In this document: one piece after another, positions 40,327 to 49,069 of the stretch | Position numbering within the stretch: the stretch's first letter is position 1 | How the letters are laid out: each line of letters starts with the position of its first letter | NCBI RefSeq assembly: GCF_030372105.1 | Contig: NZ_JAUDBQ010000011.1 | Span: 99,714 to 163,713, forward strand | Source of the DNA: Cellulomonas cellasea | Lineage (GTDB): Bacteria; Actinomycetota; Actinomycetes; Actinomycetales; Cellulomonadaceae | Length of the DNA: 64,000 bases | Reading direction: 5' to 3' | The notes under the pieces: model-generated | Seen by the model: only the letters and a program-made list of their open reading frames with translations | The model's database searches: none | Told to the model about the DNA's origin: nothing | Made by a program: the position numbers and the translations under genes

Positions 40327-42038
40327 GCACCACCACTCCGACCCGTGGAGCGCGGGCGGCCTCCGGCACCGCCGACTACCTCGACCAGCGGACCGGCGTC
40401 GGCACCGCGGTCAAGGAGTTCGCGCGGAAGATCTTCCCCGACCACTGGTCGTTCATGCTCGGCGAGATCGCCCTCTACAGCTTCGTCGTGCTGCTGATCT
40501 CGGGCGTGTTCCTGACGCTGTTCTTCGTGCCGAGCATGGGCGAGACGCACTACCACGGCCCGTGGGCGGCGATGGACGGCGTGGAGATGTCCCAGGCGTT
40601 CGCGTCCACGCTGCGGCTGTCCTTCGAGGTGCGCGGCGGCCTCCTGATGCGGCAGATCCACCACTGGGCGGCGCTGCTGTTCATGGCCGCGATCGTCACG
40701 CACATGATGCGCGTGTTCTTCACGGGTGCGTTCCGCAAGCCCCGCGAGGTCAACTGGGTTGTCGGCTTCGTGCTGATGATCCTGGGCCTGGCCGCCGGAT
40801 TCTCCGGCTACTCCCTGCCGGACGACGTGCTCTCCGGCAACGGCCTGCGCATCACCGACGGGGTCATCAAGGCGATCCCGATCATCGGCAGCTACGTGTC
40901 GTTCTTCGTCTTCGGCGGCGAGTTCCCGGGGACCGACATCATCCCGCGCCTGTTCACGGTGCACATCCTGCTCGTGCCAGGGCTGATCCTGGCGATGATC
41001 GGGCTGCACCTGTTCTTCGTGGTGCTGCACAAGCACACGCAGTACCCCGGGCCGGGCCGCACCAACCAGAACGTCGTCGGCTACCCCGTCTTCCCGGTGT
41101 ACGCCGCGAAGGCTGGCGGCTTCTTCTTCATCGTCTTCGGCGTGATCGCCCTCATGGCGGCCACGATGACGATCAACCCGGTCTGGAACTACGGCCCCTA
41201 CGACCCGTCACCGGTGTCCGCAGGAGCCCAGCCCGACTGGTACATGCTCTTCCTCGAAGGCGCGCTACGGCTCATGCCCGGGCAGACCGAGTACGTGATC
41301 GGCGGCTACACGCTGTCGCTCAACGTGCTCATCCCCGCCATGGTGGTGCCGGGCATCCTGTTCACGGCCATTGCCGCCTACCCGTTCATCGAGGCGGCCG
41401 TGACCAAGGACAAGCGGGAGCACCACCTGCTCGACCGCCCGCGCAACGCGCCGTTCCGCACCGCATTCGGCGTGGCCTTCCTGACGGCATTCGTCGTGCT
41501 GGTGCTCGCCGGGGCGAACGACCTCATCGCGACCCAGTTCAAGATGTCGCTCAACGACATCACGTGGGTGTTCCGGATCCTGCTGTTCGTCGGGCCCGCC
41601 TTCGCGTTCTGGGTGACGAAGCGGATCTGCCTCAGCCTGCAGCGCAAGGACCGCGAGCTGGTGCTGCACGGCCATGAGACCGGACGCATCGTGCGCTTCG
41701 CGCACGGCGAGTACATCGAGGTGCACCGCCCGCTCGACGAGTACGAGCAGTGGCTGCTGGTCAGCTACGACTCGCCTCGCCCGCTCGAGATCGAGCCGGC
41801 GGAGGACTCCCGTGGGGTCCGCCGCAAGGGCTACCGCCTCGACCGGCTCAAGCAGCGCGTGTCGCGGGTCTTCTTCGAGGACCGGGTCGAGGCGGTCACC
41901 CCCGCCGAGCTCGCCGCCGCGCACTCGCACGGCGAGCACGACACGCTCACCGGACCGGAGACGGCGAACGCCCAGGTCACGTCGGAGGTCGGCTCCCGTC
42001 CGGCCGCTGAGACGGAGACCGACGGGCGGAATCACTGA
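40323..42038 (+). CDS. qcrB: cytochrome bc1 complex cytochrome b subunit
   Basis: Membrane core of the bc1 complex, 571 residues. Heme-ligand histidines are in RQIHHWAALLFMAAIVTHMM and in the later VHILLVPGLILAMIGLH. The quinol-site PDWY motif is present (QPDWYML). A cytoplasmic C-terminal extension of about 150 residues is typical of actinobacterial QcrB. The GTG start overlaps qcrA by four bases. The gene ends the operon before a 14-bp hairpin. Confidence 0.96.
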   Translation: MSTTTPTRGARAASGTADYLDQRTGVGTAVKEFARKIFPDHWSFMLGEIALYSFVVLLISGVFLTLFFVPSMGETHYHGPWAAMDGVEMSQAFASTLRLSFEVRGGLLMRQIHHWAALLFMAAIVTHMMRVFFTGAFRKPREVNWVVGFVLMILGLAAGFSGYSLPDDVLSGNGLRITDGVIKAIPIIGSYVSFFVFGGEFPGTDIIPRLFTVHILLVPGLILAMIGLHLFFVVLHKHTQYPGPGRTNQNVVGYPVFPVYAAKAGGFFFIVFGVIALMAATMTINPVWNYGPYDPSPVSAGAQPDWYMLFLEGALRLMPGQTEYVIGGYTLSLNVLIPAMVVPGILFTAIAAYPFIEAAVTKDKREHHLLDRPRNAPFRTAFGVAFLTAFVVLVLAGANDLIATQFKMSLNDITWVFRILLFVGPAFAFWVTKRICLSLQRKDRELVLHGHETGRIVRFAHGEYIEVHRPLDEYEQWLLVSYDSPRPLEIEPAEDSRGVRRKGYRLDRLKQRVSRVFFEDRVEAVTPAELAAAHSHGEHDTLTGPETANAQVTSEVGSRPAAETETDGRNH

Positions 42039-42062
42039 GGCTGGTCCAGAGTTGTCCTGTCT

Positions 42063-42094
42063 GAGCGGGCGCACCCTGCCGGGTGCGCCCGCTC
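42063..42094 (+). terminator. hairpin after qcrB
   Basis: The arms 42063-42076 and 42081-42094 form a perfect 14-bp stem with a tgcc loop, 24 bases after the qcrB stop. It separates the respiratory operon from sodA. Confidence 0.8.
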
Positions 42095-42163
42095 GGCATA
42101 TCGACGGTTCACCCCCGACGTCTCGCAGCGCTGCTGCGACCTGAGGTAGGAGAGGCATCACGC

Positions 42164-42790
42164 ATGGCTGACTACACACTCCCGGATCTGCCCTACGACT
42201 ACGCGGCACTCGAGCCGCACATCTCCGGGCGCATCATGGAGCTGCACCACGACAAGCACCACGCCGCGTACGTCGCGGGGGCGAACACCGCGCTCGAGAA
42301 GCTGGCTGAGGCCCGCGAGTCCGGCGACCTCTCCTCGGTGAACCTGCACGAGAAGAACCTCGCGTTCAACCTGGGTGGGCACGTCAACCACTCCGCGTTC
42401 TGGCTCAACCTCTCCCCGAACGGGGGCGACCGTCCCACCGGCGAGCTGGCCGCCGCCATCGACGAGTTCTTCGGCTCGTTCGACGCGTTCCAGAAGCACT
42501 TCGCGGCGAACGCGGCGGGCATCCAGGGCTCCGGCTGGTCGATCCTCGCGTGGGACTCCATCGGCGAGCGCCTCATCGTCGTGCAGCTCTACGACCAGCA
42601 GAGCAACATCGCGCTCGGCCTGGTCCCGATCGTGCTTCTCGACATGTGGGAGCACGCGTTCTACCTCGACTACGTCAACGTCAAGGCTGACTACATCAAG
42701 GCCTGGTGGAACATCGTCAACTGGGAGGACGCCGCCGCACGGTTCGACCGCGCGCGGACCCAGACCGCTGGTCTGATCATCCCCCGCTGA
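42164..42790 (+). CDS. sodA: superoxide dismutase (Mn/Fe)
   Basis: Cytoplasmic dismutase of 208 residues that removes superoxide, fittingly next to respiratory genes. The metal ligands are His28 (ELHHDKHH), His76 ([10 protein letters not shown]), Asp160 and His164 ([11 protein letters not shown]). The GGH motif and overall sequence resemble Mn or cambialistic enzymes; metal choice cannot be fixed from sequence. The ATG at 42164 has GTAGGAGAGG about ten bases upstream. Confidence 0.95.
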   Translation: MADYTLPDLPYDYAALEPHISGRIMELHHDKHHAAYVAGANTALEKLAEARESGDLSSVNLHEKNLAFNLGGHVNHSAFWLNLSPNGGDRPTGELAAAIDEFFGSFDAFQKHFAANAAGIQGSGWSILAWDSIGERLIVVQLYDQQSNIALGLVPIVLLDMWEHAFYLDYVNVKADYIKAWWNIVNWEDAAARFDRARTQTAGLIIPR

Positions 42791-42845
42791 TCCACCCGCG
42801 CTGAGCTGTCAGCGCTGAGTTCTCAGCGCTGGGCGAGACGTCCGC

Positions 42846-42883
42846 GACGGGCGCCGGCGGCCACCAGGCCGCCGGCGCCCGTC
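42846..42883. terminator. perfect 17-bp hairpin between sodA and the LuxR gene
   Basis: The arms 42846-42862 and 42867-42883 are perfectly complementary, with a four-base loop. A short T-containing run (gtctgtctcc) follows on the plus strand. It lies between convergent genes and can stop both. Upstream, cagcgctgag occurs twice within 25 bases. Confidence 0.8.
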
Positions 42884-42923
42884 GTCTGTCTCCGGGGCGC
42901 TGGCCATGAGGCCGCGTCAGTGG

Positions 42924-45584
42924 TCAGCCGAGATGCTGCGCGAGCTCGGCCCTGCTGTGCAGGCCCAGCTTGGCGAAGACCCGCGCGAGGTGGCTGTCGA
43001 CGGTGCGCACCGACAGGAACAGCCGCTCGGCGATGACCTTGCTGCTCAGCCCTGCGGCGGCCAGGCCCGCGATCTCCCGCTCCCGGCGGGTCAGCTCCAC
43101 CTTCTGGCTCGCGCTCGGGAGCCACAGCCCGACGTTGCCGAGCGCCGCGGCCCGCGCCACGACGAGCGCCTCGTCTCCTGAGGCCATCGCCTCGGCATGG
43201 TCCAGCATCGCCAGAGCGCGCTCACTGCCGATGCCCGCGGTGAGCTCGCGCAGCCGCCCCAGGGCGCGCGCCGTGTCCGCGGCGCTCGAGCCCGGGAGCG
43301 CGCCGCGCTGGCTGCGCGCTCGGATCGCGCGATGCAGGGCCTCGGCCTCCACCCGGTGCATGCCCTGGCCGGCCGCCCACGACGCCAGTGCCACCGCCTG
43401 CGCCTCCAGGTCCGGGGCATGCGACCACGCGGCAGCGTCCAGCAGCACCAACCGGATCTCGGCCTGCATGGCGCGGGCCCTGCGCAGCGGCGTGCGCCGG
43501 ATGCGCTCGATGAGCTCCCGGGTCGCCGGGGCGTCGCCCACCGCCGCGCTCGCCAGGGCCTCGTAGGCCAGGGTGAGGGCGGTGAGGCTCCCGTCGTCGC
43601 GCAGCGGCGACCGCGAGTTCGCGGTGCGCAACTCGTTGCGGGCCACCGACCAGCGTCCATCCGCGGCCGCGACCATCCCCTCCGCCAGGTGGTCCAGGCA
43701 ACGGTCCATGCGAAGAAGCCCGGCGCCGGACCTGATCTGGGCGAGGTGCTCGCGCGCGCTGGACAGCTCCCCCGCCCACACCGCCAGCAGGGTCCGCCAC
43801 CCGAGCAGCTCGGCGCGGGCCCACGGGTACACGCGTCCGGCGGCGCCGACGACAGCCGCGTAGCGCATGTCGACTGCGCGCGCGACGGCGAACTGACCCG
43901 CCTGCCCCAGGCCGAGCATCACCGGGGTGACGAGGGGGAAGCGGGCGACGTCTCCGCTCTTGCCCGCCATCAGCATCTCGGTGGCAGGACTGAGCTGCTC
44001 CGTGAAGCGCCCCCCGTATCCGAGCATGACGAGCCGCTCGGCGGCCAACTCCCTGAGCCCTTCCACCGCGGCGGGAACGCCCTCGAGGCCGGCCAGGTCT
44101 GCCACGGCCGCGTCGATGGCGGCCACCGCCGCGTCGACCGAGTCGGCATAGACGAGCTCGAGGTTCGCGAGCCGCCGGGCCAGGTCCACCCGGTGCTCGG
44201 ACCAGTCGCCGTCCTTCGCCTCCGCGCGAGTGAGCTCGCGCAGCGCCGCCTCGAGGTCGACCCGGGCGAGGTCCGCGACCCCTTGGAAGCCGTGGGCGCT
44301 CGACCGGGTGCGCAGGAGGCGGACACGATCCAGCACCTGCATGTCGGCGACGGCGTCGAGGCCGACGGTGGTCAAGCGCACCACCGACTCATGCACCCCG
44401 CCGTGCGCGGCGAGCTCGGCGGCGACCCTCAGCCGGGCCACCGAGACCCGTTCGCCGCACTCGAGCGACCAGGTGGCCCACTGGATGATCCCCTCACCCG
44501 TCTGCTCGGGGTCGTACGAGGTGCGTCCCAGCGCCTTGAGGTGCTCCTGGCGCTGTGGCCAGGGCACCAGCTCCCGGACCGCCGCCGCGGCGATCGGGGC
44601 CCGCCACCGCACGACCGGCACGAGCCGCCCCAAGCCCTCAGTTTCGGGCACGAGCTCCAGCACCCCGTCGAGCAGCAGGCCGGCGACCGGATCGGAGGCG
44701 CCGAGCTCGCCGAGCACGTCGAGCCCGACGGCCCCCGCCAGTGCCGTGACCTCGAGTGCGCGACGCTCCAGTGGGCCGACCTGCTCCAGGCCGCCGTGCA
44801 CGACGTCCAGCAGCCGGGGGCCGGGCTGAACGCTGCCGATCCACTGCCAGGCGCCGCCGCTGGAGACCATGCGCCCGGCGTCGACCTCATGCGTCAGGAG
44901 CTCGTGCACCAGGAACACCGAGCCGTGCGTGAGCTGCCACACCCGCATGACCAGATCGGCGGAGACCGGGCCGCCGAGCGCCTGGACCAGGAAGTCGGCG
45001 GTCTCGGTGCGGTCGAAGGGCTGCACGTCGACTCGTTGGACGCAGCCGTCCTTCCACAGCTCCCGCCACGGCGAGAGGCGGGCTGTGGAGGGTCGCGCGG
45101 TGGCGACGAGCGTGATCGTCCGCTGCCGTGCCATCCAGGCGAGCATCCGCGAGGTCGCGGCGTCCAGCAGGTGCAGGTCCTCGACTCTGACGACCGGGGC
45201 CGGCTTGCCAGCGTCGGTGCGGGCCGTGAGCGCCTGGGCGATCTCACGGGCCGCCGCGGCGTCGTCGACGGCGCCGGCGAGGTCGACGCCGAACAGGGTG
45301 GCGACGGGCGCCAGGGCGGACTCGCCGACGGATGGCGAGCCCTGCAGCACGAACGCGTCGCCTGGGTGGCCGGACGAGACCAGGCCCTCGACTGCCTTGC
45401 GCGCGAGGAAGGTCGCACCCATGCCGGGCGCGCTCACCAGCAGGACGCTGCGCCCCTGCCGGGTGGTCGCCTGGACCTGCTCGACCAGCTCGCCGCGCAC
45501 GGCACGCGACTCTGGCGCGGGAACTGAGCGCTGCGTCGGGATGAGGGTTGTCCGCGGTGCCTGGATGGGGGCGCCGTAGACCAT
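42924..45584 (-). CDS. large LuxR-type (LAL-like) transcriptional regulator, degenerate P-loop
   Basis: An 886-residue regulator. The N-terminal part is an STAND/AAA-like ATPase module: a P-loop-like segment SAPGMGAT at residues 51-58, where Ala57 replaces the usual Lys, and a Walker B-like VVRVEDLHLLD. The middle is an Ala/Leu-rich helical-repeat region. The C-terminal LuxR helix-turn-helix is intact (LTRREREIAGLAAAGLSSKV, ERLFLSVRTVDSHLARV). The ATG at 45584 has AAGGAG upstream. It is divergent from the contractile injection system operon across about 225 bases and is its most likely regulator. Control of that operon is inferred. Confidence 0.85.
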   Translation of the reverse strand: MVYGAPIQAPRTTLIPTQRSVPAPESRAVRGELVEQVQATTRQGRSVLLVSAPGMGATFLARKAVEGLVSSGHPGDAFVLQGSPSVGESALAPVATLFGVDLAGAVDDAAAAREIAQALTARTDAGKPAPVVRVEDLHLLDAATSRMLAWMARQRTITLVATARPSTARLSPWRELWKDGCVQRVDVQPFDRTETADFLVQALGGPVSADLVMRVWQLTHGSVFLVHELLTHEVDAGRMVSSGGAWQWIGSVQPGPRLLDVVHGGLEQVGPLERRALEVTALAGAVGLDVLGELGASDPVAGLLLDGVLELVPETEGLGRLVPVVRWRAPIAAAAVRELVPWPQRQEHLKALGRTSYDPEQTGEGIIQWATWSLECGERVSVARLRVAAELAAHGGVHESVVRLTTVGLDAVADMQVLDRVRLLRTRSSAHGFQGVADLARVDLEAALRELTRAEAKDGDWSEHRVDLARRLANLELVYADSVDAAVAAIDAAVADLAGLEGVPAAVEGLRELAAERLVMLGYGGRFTEQLSPATEMLMAGKSGDVARFPLVTPVMLGLGQAGQFAVARAVDMRYAAVVGAAGRVYPWARAELLGWRTLLAVWAGELSSAREHLAQIRSGAGLLRMDRCLDHLAEGMVAAADGRWSVARNELRTANSRSPLRDDGSLTALTLAYEALASAAVGDAPATRELIERIRRTPLRRARAMQAEIRLVLLDAAAWSHAPDLEAQAVALASWAAGQGMHRVEAEALHRAIRARSQRGALPGSSAADTARALGRLRELTAGIGSERALAMLDHAEAMASGDEALVVARAAALGNVGLWLPSASQKVELTRREREIAGLAAAGLSSKVIAERLFLSVRTVDSHLARVFAKLGLHSRAELAQHLG

Positions 45585-45809
45585 GTTCGAGCTCCTTGGA
45601 AACGTTGCGAAAACGAGCACTCCCCCATCGGACTCATCGGTGCCCCGAGGGCCCGACTTGAGTCCTTGACGCTCACCTCTTCGAACTGCGTAGCGATTAC
45701 CGATGTGAGGGCGGCGCCCCGGCGCCTAACGTCCATTCCTGAACCATGAGCCCAGCCTGCCCGGCGCCGCGCCGCGCCCGTGCAGACCACCGATCGTGAG
45801 GGAGTGTCC
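45585..45809. promoter_or_regulatory. divergent control region between the LuxR gene and the CIS operon
   Basis: This gap holds the upstream sequences of both genes. On the plus strand TTGACG (45666-45671) is followed 19 bases later by TAGCGA (45691-45696), a possible but over-spaced promoter for the sheath gene. An imperfect inverted repeat (GACT at 45655 and AGTC at 45661) lies just before it. No operator can be assigned with confidence. Confidence 0.4.
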
Positions 45810-47378
45810 GTGCCCACCTACACCGCACCTGGCGTGTATGTCGAGGAGGTGCCCTCGTCGCAGAAGGTGCTCGCCTCGGCGCCCACTGCTGTCGCCGCCT
45901 TCGTCGGCTTCACCGAGCGCGCCCCGAGCGACGACCCGAACGACCCGCAGGGCCTGGCGCCGCGGCTCGTGACGAGCTGGACGCAGTACGAGAACCTGTA
46001 CGGCGGCTTCGTCGACGGAGCCGTGCTGCCGCTGTCGGTGTACGGCTTCTTCCTCAACGGCGGCTCGATGGCGTACATCGTCCGCGTGCCGAATGTCGAC
46101 CCGGCCGGCGAGCCCGCGCGCCGCGCGCTGCCCGCCGCGGACCGCGCGCTGGGCCTGCCCGTCGCCGTGGAGAGCATCGAGCCCGACGCCGACCTCACCG
46201 TCGTGGTGGCGTCGGAGGACGGCGGCGCCGACGCGGAGGGCCCCTCGGCCTTCACGATCTCCATCGTGCAGGGCGACGAGACCGTCGAGTCGTACCCCGG
46301 CCTGTCCCTGGGCGGCCCCCGTGACGCCGCGACGGTGATCAACGCGACGTCGACGCGCGTCAAGGTCAGCGTGAAGCTCGACGAGGCCGTGGACCTGCAG
46401 AGCCAGCTCGAGCTGCTCAAGCCGGGCGCCTACGCCCTCGAGAAGGCCGCGCCCGTGCCGGTCCCCGTCACCGGCCGCAAGTTCGCCGGCTCGGAGTCGG
46501 CGCGCACCGGCATCAACGGCCTCGCCGTGGCCGACGACGTGACGATGGTCATCGTCCCCGACCTGGTCACCGCAGCCACGCGGGCCGACGGCACGCTCGA
46601 CCTGGGCCTGTGGAAGGCCGTGCAGACGGCGCTGATCGCGCACTGCGAGCAGCACCCCAACCGCATGGCGATCCTCGACGCTCCCCCCGGGATGGGCCCG
46701 CAGCAGATCAAGGCGTGGCGCTCCGAGGAGGCCATGTACGACTCGCAGTTCGCGACCCTCTACTACCCGTGGATCAAGGTCGAGAACCCGGCGGCGACCA
46801 GCGGCGACGCCGAGGTGCTCATCCCGCCGTCCGGCCACGTCGCCGGCGTGTGGGCGCGCACCGACGACACGCGCGGCGTGTGGAAGGCCCCTGCCAACGA
46901 CACGATCCGCGGCGTCCTGGACGTCGAGCGCTCCATCACGCAGAACGAGCAGTCGCTGCTCAACCCCGTCGGCATCAACTGCATCCGCCCGTTCGGCACC
47001 CGGGGCATCCGCATCTGGGGCGCCCGCACCCTGACGTCGGACACCGACTGGCAGTACATCAACGTGCGCCGCCTGTTCAACATGGTCGAGTCGACCATCA
47101 TGGAGGGCACCCAGTGGGCGGTCTTCGAGCCGAACGACGTCAAGCTCTGGGAGGGCGTCAACCGCACCCTGAGCGGCTACCTGCACGGCCTGTGGCAGGC
47201 CGGCGCACTGTTCGGGTCGAGCGCCAACGAGGCGTACTACGTCAAGTGCGATGCCTCGATCAACACCCCCGAGTCGATCGACGCCGGGAAGCTCGTGGTG
47301 GAGGTGGGCCTGGCGCCCGTCAAGCCGGCCGAGTTCGTCGTCTTCCGGATCAGCCAGAACAAGCAGTCGGCCAACTGA
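45810..47378 (+). CDS. contractile injection system sheath protein
   Basis: Tail-sheath protein of 522 residues, the contractile outer layer of a phage-tail-like particle. It opens PTYTAPGVYVEEVPSSQK, the standard sheath start. It ends KPAEFVVFRISQNKQ after a conserved YVKCDASINTPESIDAG stretch, which forms the inter-subunit mesh in known sheaths. A variable domain lies around residues 90-240. The GTG at 45810, with GAGGGAG upstream, is preferred over an in-frame ATG ten codons earlier. Only one sheath gene is present, unlike Afp/PVC particles with three. A hairpin follows, before the tube gene. Confidence 0.93.
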   Translation: MPTYTAPGVYVEEVPSSQKVLASAPTAVAAFVGFTERAPSDDPNDPQGLAPRLVTSWTQYENLYGGFVDGAVLPLSVYGFFLNGGSMAYIVRVPNVDPAGEPARRALPAADRALGLPVAVESIEPDADLTVVVASEDGGADAEGPSAFTISIVQGDETVESYPGLSLGGPRDAATVINATSTRVKVSVKLDEAVDLQSQLELLKPGAYALEKAAPVPVPVTGRKFAGSESARTGINGLAVADDVTMVIVPDLVTAATRADGTLDLGLWKAVQTALIAHCEQHPNRMAILDAPPGMGPQQIKAWRSEEAMYDSQFATLYYPWIKVENPAATSGDAEVLIPPSGHVAGVWARTDDTRGVWKAPANDTIRGVLDVERSITQNEQSLLNPVGINCIRPFGTRGIRIWGARTLTSDTDWQYINVRRLFNMVESTIMEGTQWAVFEPNDVKLWEGVNRTLSGYLHGLWQAGALFGSSANEAYYVKCDASINTPESIDAGKLVVEVGLAPVKPAEFVVFRISQNKQSAN

Positions 47379-47386
47379 CCGACGCC

Positions 47387-47414
47387 CCGCGGGCCCGGAC
47401 CACCGGGCCCGCGG
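47387..47414 (+). promoter_or_regulatory. intercistronic hairpin between sheath and tube genes
   Basis: The arms 47387-47398 and 47403-47414 form a perfect 12-bp GC stem with an acca loop, nine bases after the sheath stop and ahead of the tube ribosome-binding site (AGGAG at 47431). It may attenuate transcription or protect upstream mRNA, and so tune subunit ratios. Confidence 0.6.
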
Positions 47415-47440
47415 CCCCCATCTCAACCTGAGGAGCAACA

Positions 47441-47920
47441 GTGGTCGACGGACTGTTCACCAATGACCCGATCGTGGCGCAGAACTTCTTCCTGGAGATC
47501 GACGGCGAGGTCATCTCGACGCTCATCAGCGTCGCGGGCCTGGACATCGAGGTGAGCGTGAGCCGCTCCAAGCAGTCCGGATCGGGCGGTGTGCTGCAGG
47601 AGGTCAAGGGCCTCGGCAGCGCCACCCAGACCTCCGACCTGCAGCTCTCGCGCGTGGCCCCGCTGGACTCGACGTCCGACAAGCTGTGGACGTGGTTCAA
47701 CGAGATCCGCGGCACCGGCCTGGTGGCCACCGACCGCGCCGGCCAGCGCAAGAACGGCTCGATCGTGCTGTACGACACGGCCCGCAACGAGGTCGCCCGG
47801 TTCAACTTCTTCAACTCCTGGCCGAGCAAGATCTCCACGGACCAGCTCAACGTCGAGAGCACCGACGTCGTCAAGGAGAGCATCACGCTCGTCATCGAAC
47901 GGCTCGAGCGCGTCAAGTGA
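47441..47920 (+). CDS. CIS inner tube protein (gp19-like)
   Basis: A 159-residue tail-tube protein whose hexamers stack to form the inner tube. It has the family outline (NFFLEIDGEVISTLISVAGL, then LQLSRVAPLDSTSDKLWTWF, ending KESITLVIERLERV). The GTG start is preceded by AGGAG ten bases upstream, strong enough for a major structural protein. It is followed two bases later by the tail-assembly-chaperone-like gene. Confidence 0.92.
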   Translation: MVDGLFTNDPIVAQNFFLEIDGEVISTLISVAGLDIEVSVSRSKQSGSGGVLQEVKGLGSATQTSDLQLSRVAPLDSTSDKLWTWFNEIRGTGLVATDRAGQRKNGSIVLYDTARNEVARFNFFNSWPSKISTDQLNVESTDVVKESITLVIERLERVK

Positions 47921-47922
47921 CC

Positions 47923-48432
47923 ATGCAGACCAAGTACGACTTCACGCTCCCCCGCGGGTACGTCGACGCGCACGGGACGGTGCACCGCACCGGCACGATG
48001 CGCCTGGCGACCGCGCGGGACGAGCTGGAGCCGCTGCGCGACCCGATGATCGACGGCCCGGACGACCCGCGGCTGACGGTCGTGGTGCTCGCGCGCGTCG
48101 TCGAGCGCCTCGGCACGATGGAGCTCGTCACCGCGCGTGACATCGAGGGCCTGTTCGCCGTCGACCTGGCGTTCCTGCAGGACTTCTACGGCGTCATCAA
48201 CTTCGGCTCCCAAGCGGAGTACGAGGAGCTGATGGCGGCGCAGGGCGCGAGCTCGGGCCCCGTCAGCGGTCCCGTGGCGCCTGTCGCCGTCGCGGAGCCC
48301 GTCGAGGCGGAGCCCGCGCCCGCGGAGCCGGTGGCCGACGCCGTCGGCGGCGCTGGCCGGGTGAGCTCCGACGTCGCCTACGTCCGGCAAGGACGTGCGG
48401 CGATCGAGGAGATCCCCGCAGACGGTCGGTGA
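47923..48432 (+). CDS. phage tail assembly chaperone-like protein
   Basis: A 169-residue protein. Residues 1-105 resemble the gp41/tail-assembly-chaperone family found next to tube genes in Mu-like tails: short beta start (KYDFTLPRGYVDAHGTVHRT), then LRDP, a helical VVVLARVVERLG, and a final AVDLAFLQDFYG. The rest is a Pro/Ala/Val/Glu-rich tail. In phages such proteins assist tail assembly, often through a translational fusion. The UGA stop is followed by one sense codon and then the in-frame ATG of the next gene. Confidence 0.75.
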   Translation: MQTKYDFTLPRGYVDAHGTVHRTGTMRLATARDELEPLRDPMIDGPDDPRLTVVVLARVVERLGTMELVTARDIEGLFAVDLAFLQDFYGVINFGSQAEYEELMAAQGASSGPVSGPVAPVAVAEPVEAEPAPAEPVADAVGGAGRVSSDVAYVRQGRAAIEEIPADGR

Positions 48433-48435
48433 CAG

Positions 48436-48615
48436 ATGCTGCGCTACCCGTCGGAGGCGCTGTGGCAGGAGATCGCGTACCTCGCGTACCACCTGCACTG
48501 GCCCCTCGGTGACCTGCTCGACCTCGAGCACCTCGACAGGGTCCGGATGGTCCGGGCCGTGTCATCTCTGAACGAACGAGCGTGGGAGGCGGTGCGCGAC
48601 CATGCCGGCAGCTGA
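48436..48615 (+). CDS. DUF6760-like small CIS protein
   Basis: A 59-residue protein beginning MLRYPSEALWQEIAYLAYHL and ending EAVRDHAGS, apparently two or three helices. It matches the short DUF6760-type protein that I recall from actinobacterial CIS loci, in the place of Afp6-sized components. It lacks a clear ribosome-binding site, and it lies in the same frame as the chaperone-like gene, three bases beyond that stop. Translation is probably by re-initiation. Its 3' end overlaps the second tube gene by 14 bases. The function is unknown. Confidence 0.8.
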   Translation: MLRYPSEALWQEIAYLAYHLHWPLGDLLDLEHLDRVRMVRAVSSLNERAWEAVRDHAGS

Positions 48616-49069
48616 GGTGCTGGGCGGCGAGCCGACCAGCAGTGCGCTCTTCCTGTTCGAGGTGGACGGCGTGGAGATCGGCACCTTCCGCTCGCTGCGC
48701 GGCCTCGAGCTCACGGTGGGCGTCGAGGAGTACGTCGAGGGCGGCCAGAACGGGTACGCCCACAAGCTGCCCGGGGTGCTGCGCTGGCCCAACCTCGTGT
48801 TCGAGCGCGGGCTCATCGAGTCCGACGCGCTGTTCACCTGGGTCGCGAACTCCGCGGGCGAGAACTTCGCCGCGCGGGGGAACAAGCTGACCCGGAGCAC
48901 GGGCGCCGTGACAGCCATCAGCTACACGGGCGAGCGGCTGCGCGCCTGGGAGCTGCAGGGCGTCTTCGCGGTGCGCTGGGAGGGCCCCGCCTTCGACGTG
49001 GATCGTGAGGAGCAGCTCGTCGAGCGCCTCGAGGTCGCGCACAACGGCTTCCGGGCGAAGACGTCATGA
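48602..49069 (+). CDS. second CIS tube-like protein (tube initiator)
   Basis: A 155-residue gp19-like protein distinct from the main tube protein. Key segments are ALFLFEVDGVEIGTFRSLRG, LPGVLRWPNLVFERGL and RWEGPAFDVDREEQLVERLE. In Afp/PVC particles a second tube-like protein (Afp5) joins the tube to the baseplate, and the same role is inferred here. A GGGAGG lies about a dozen bases before the ATG. Its stop overlaps the next start as ATGA. Confidence 0.88.
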   Translation: MPAAEVLGGEPTSSALFLFEVDGVEIGTFRSLRGLELTVGVEEYVEGGQNGYAHKLPGVLRWPNLVFERGLIESDALFTWVANSAGENFAARGNKLTRSTGAVTAISYTGERLRAWELQGVFAVRWEGPAFDVDREEQLVERLEVAHNGFRAKTS

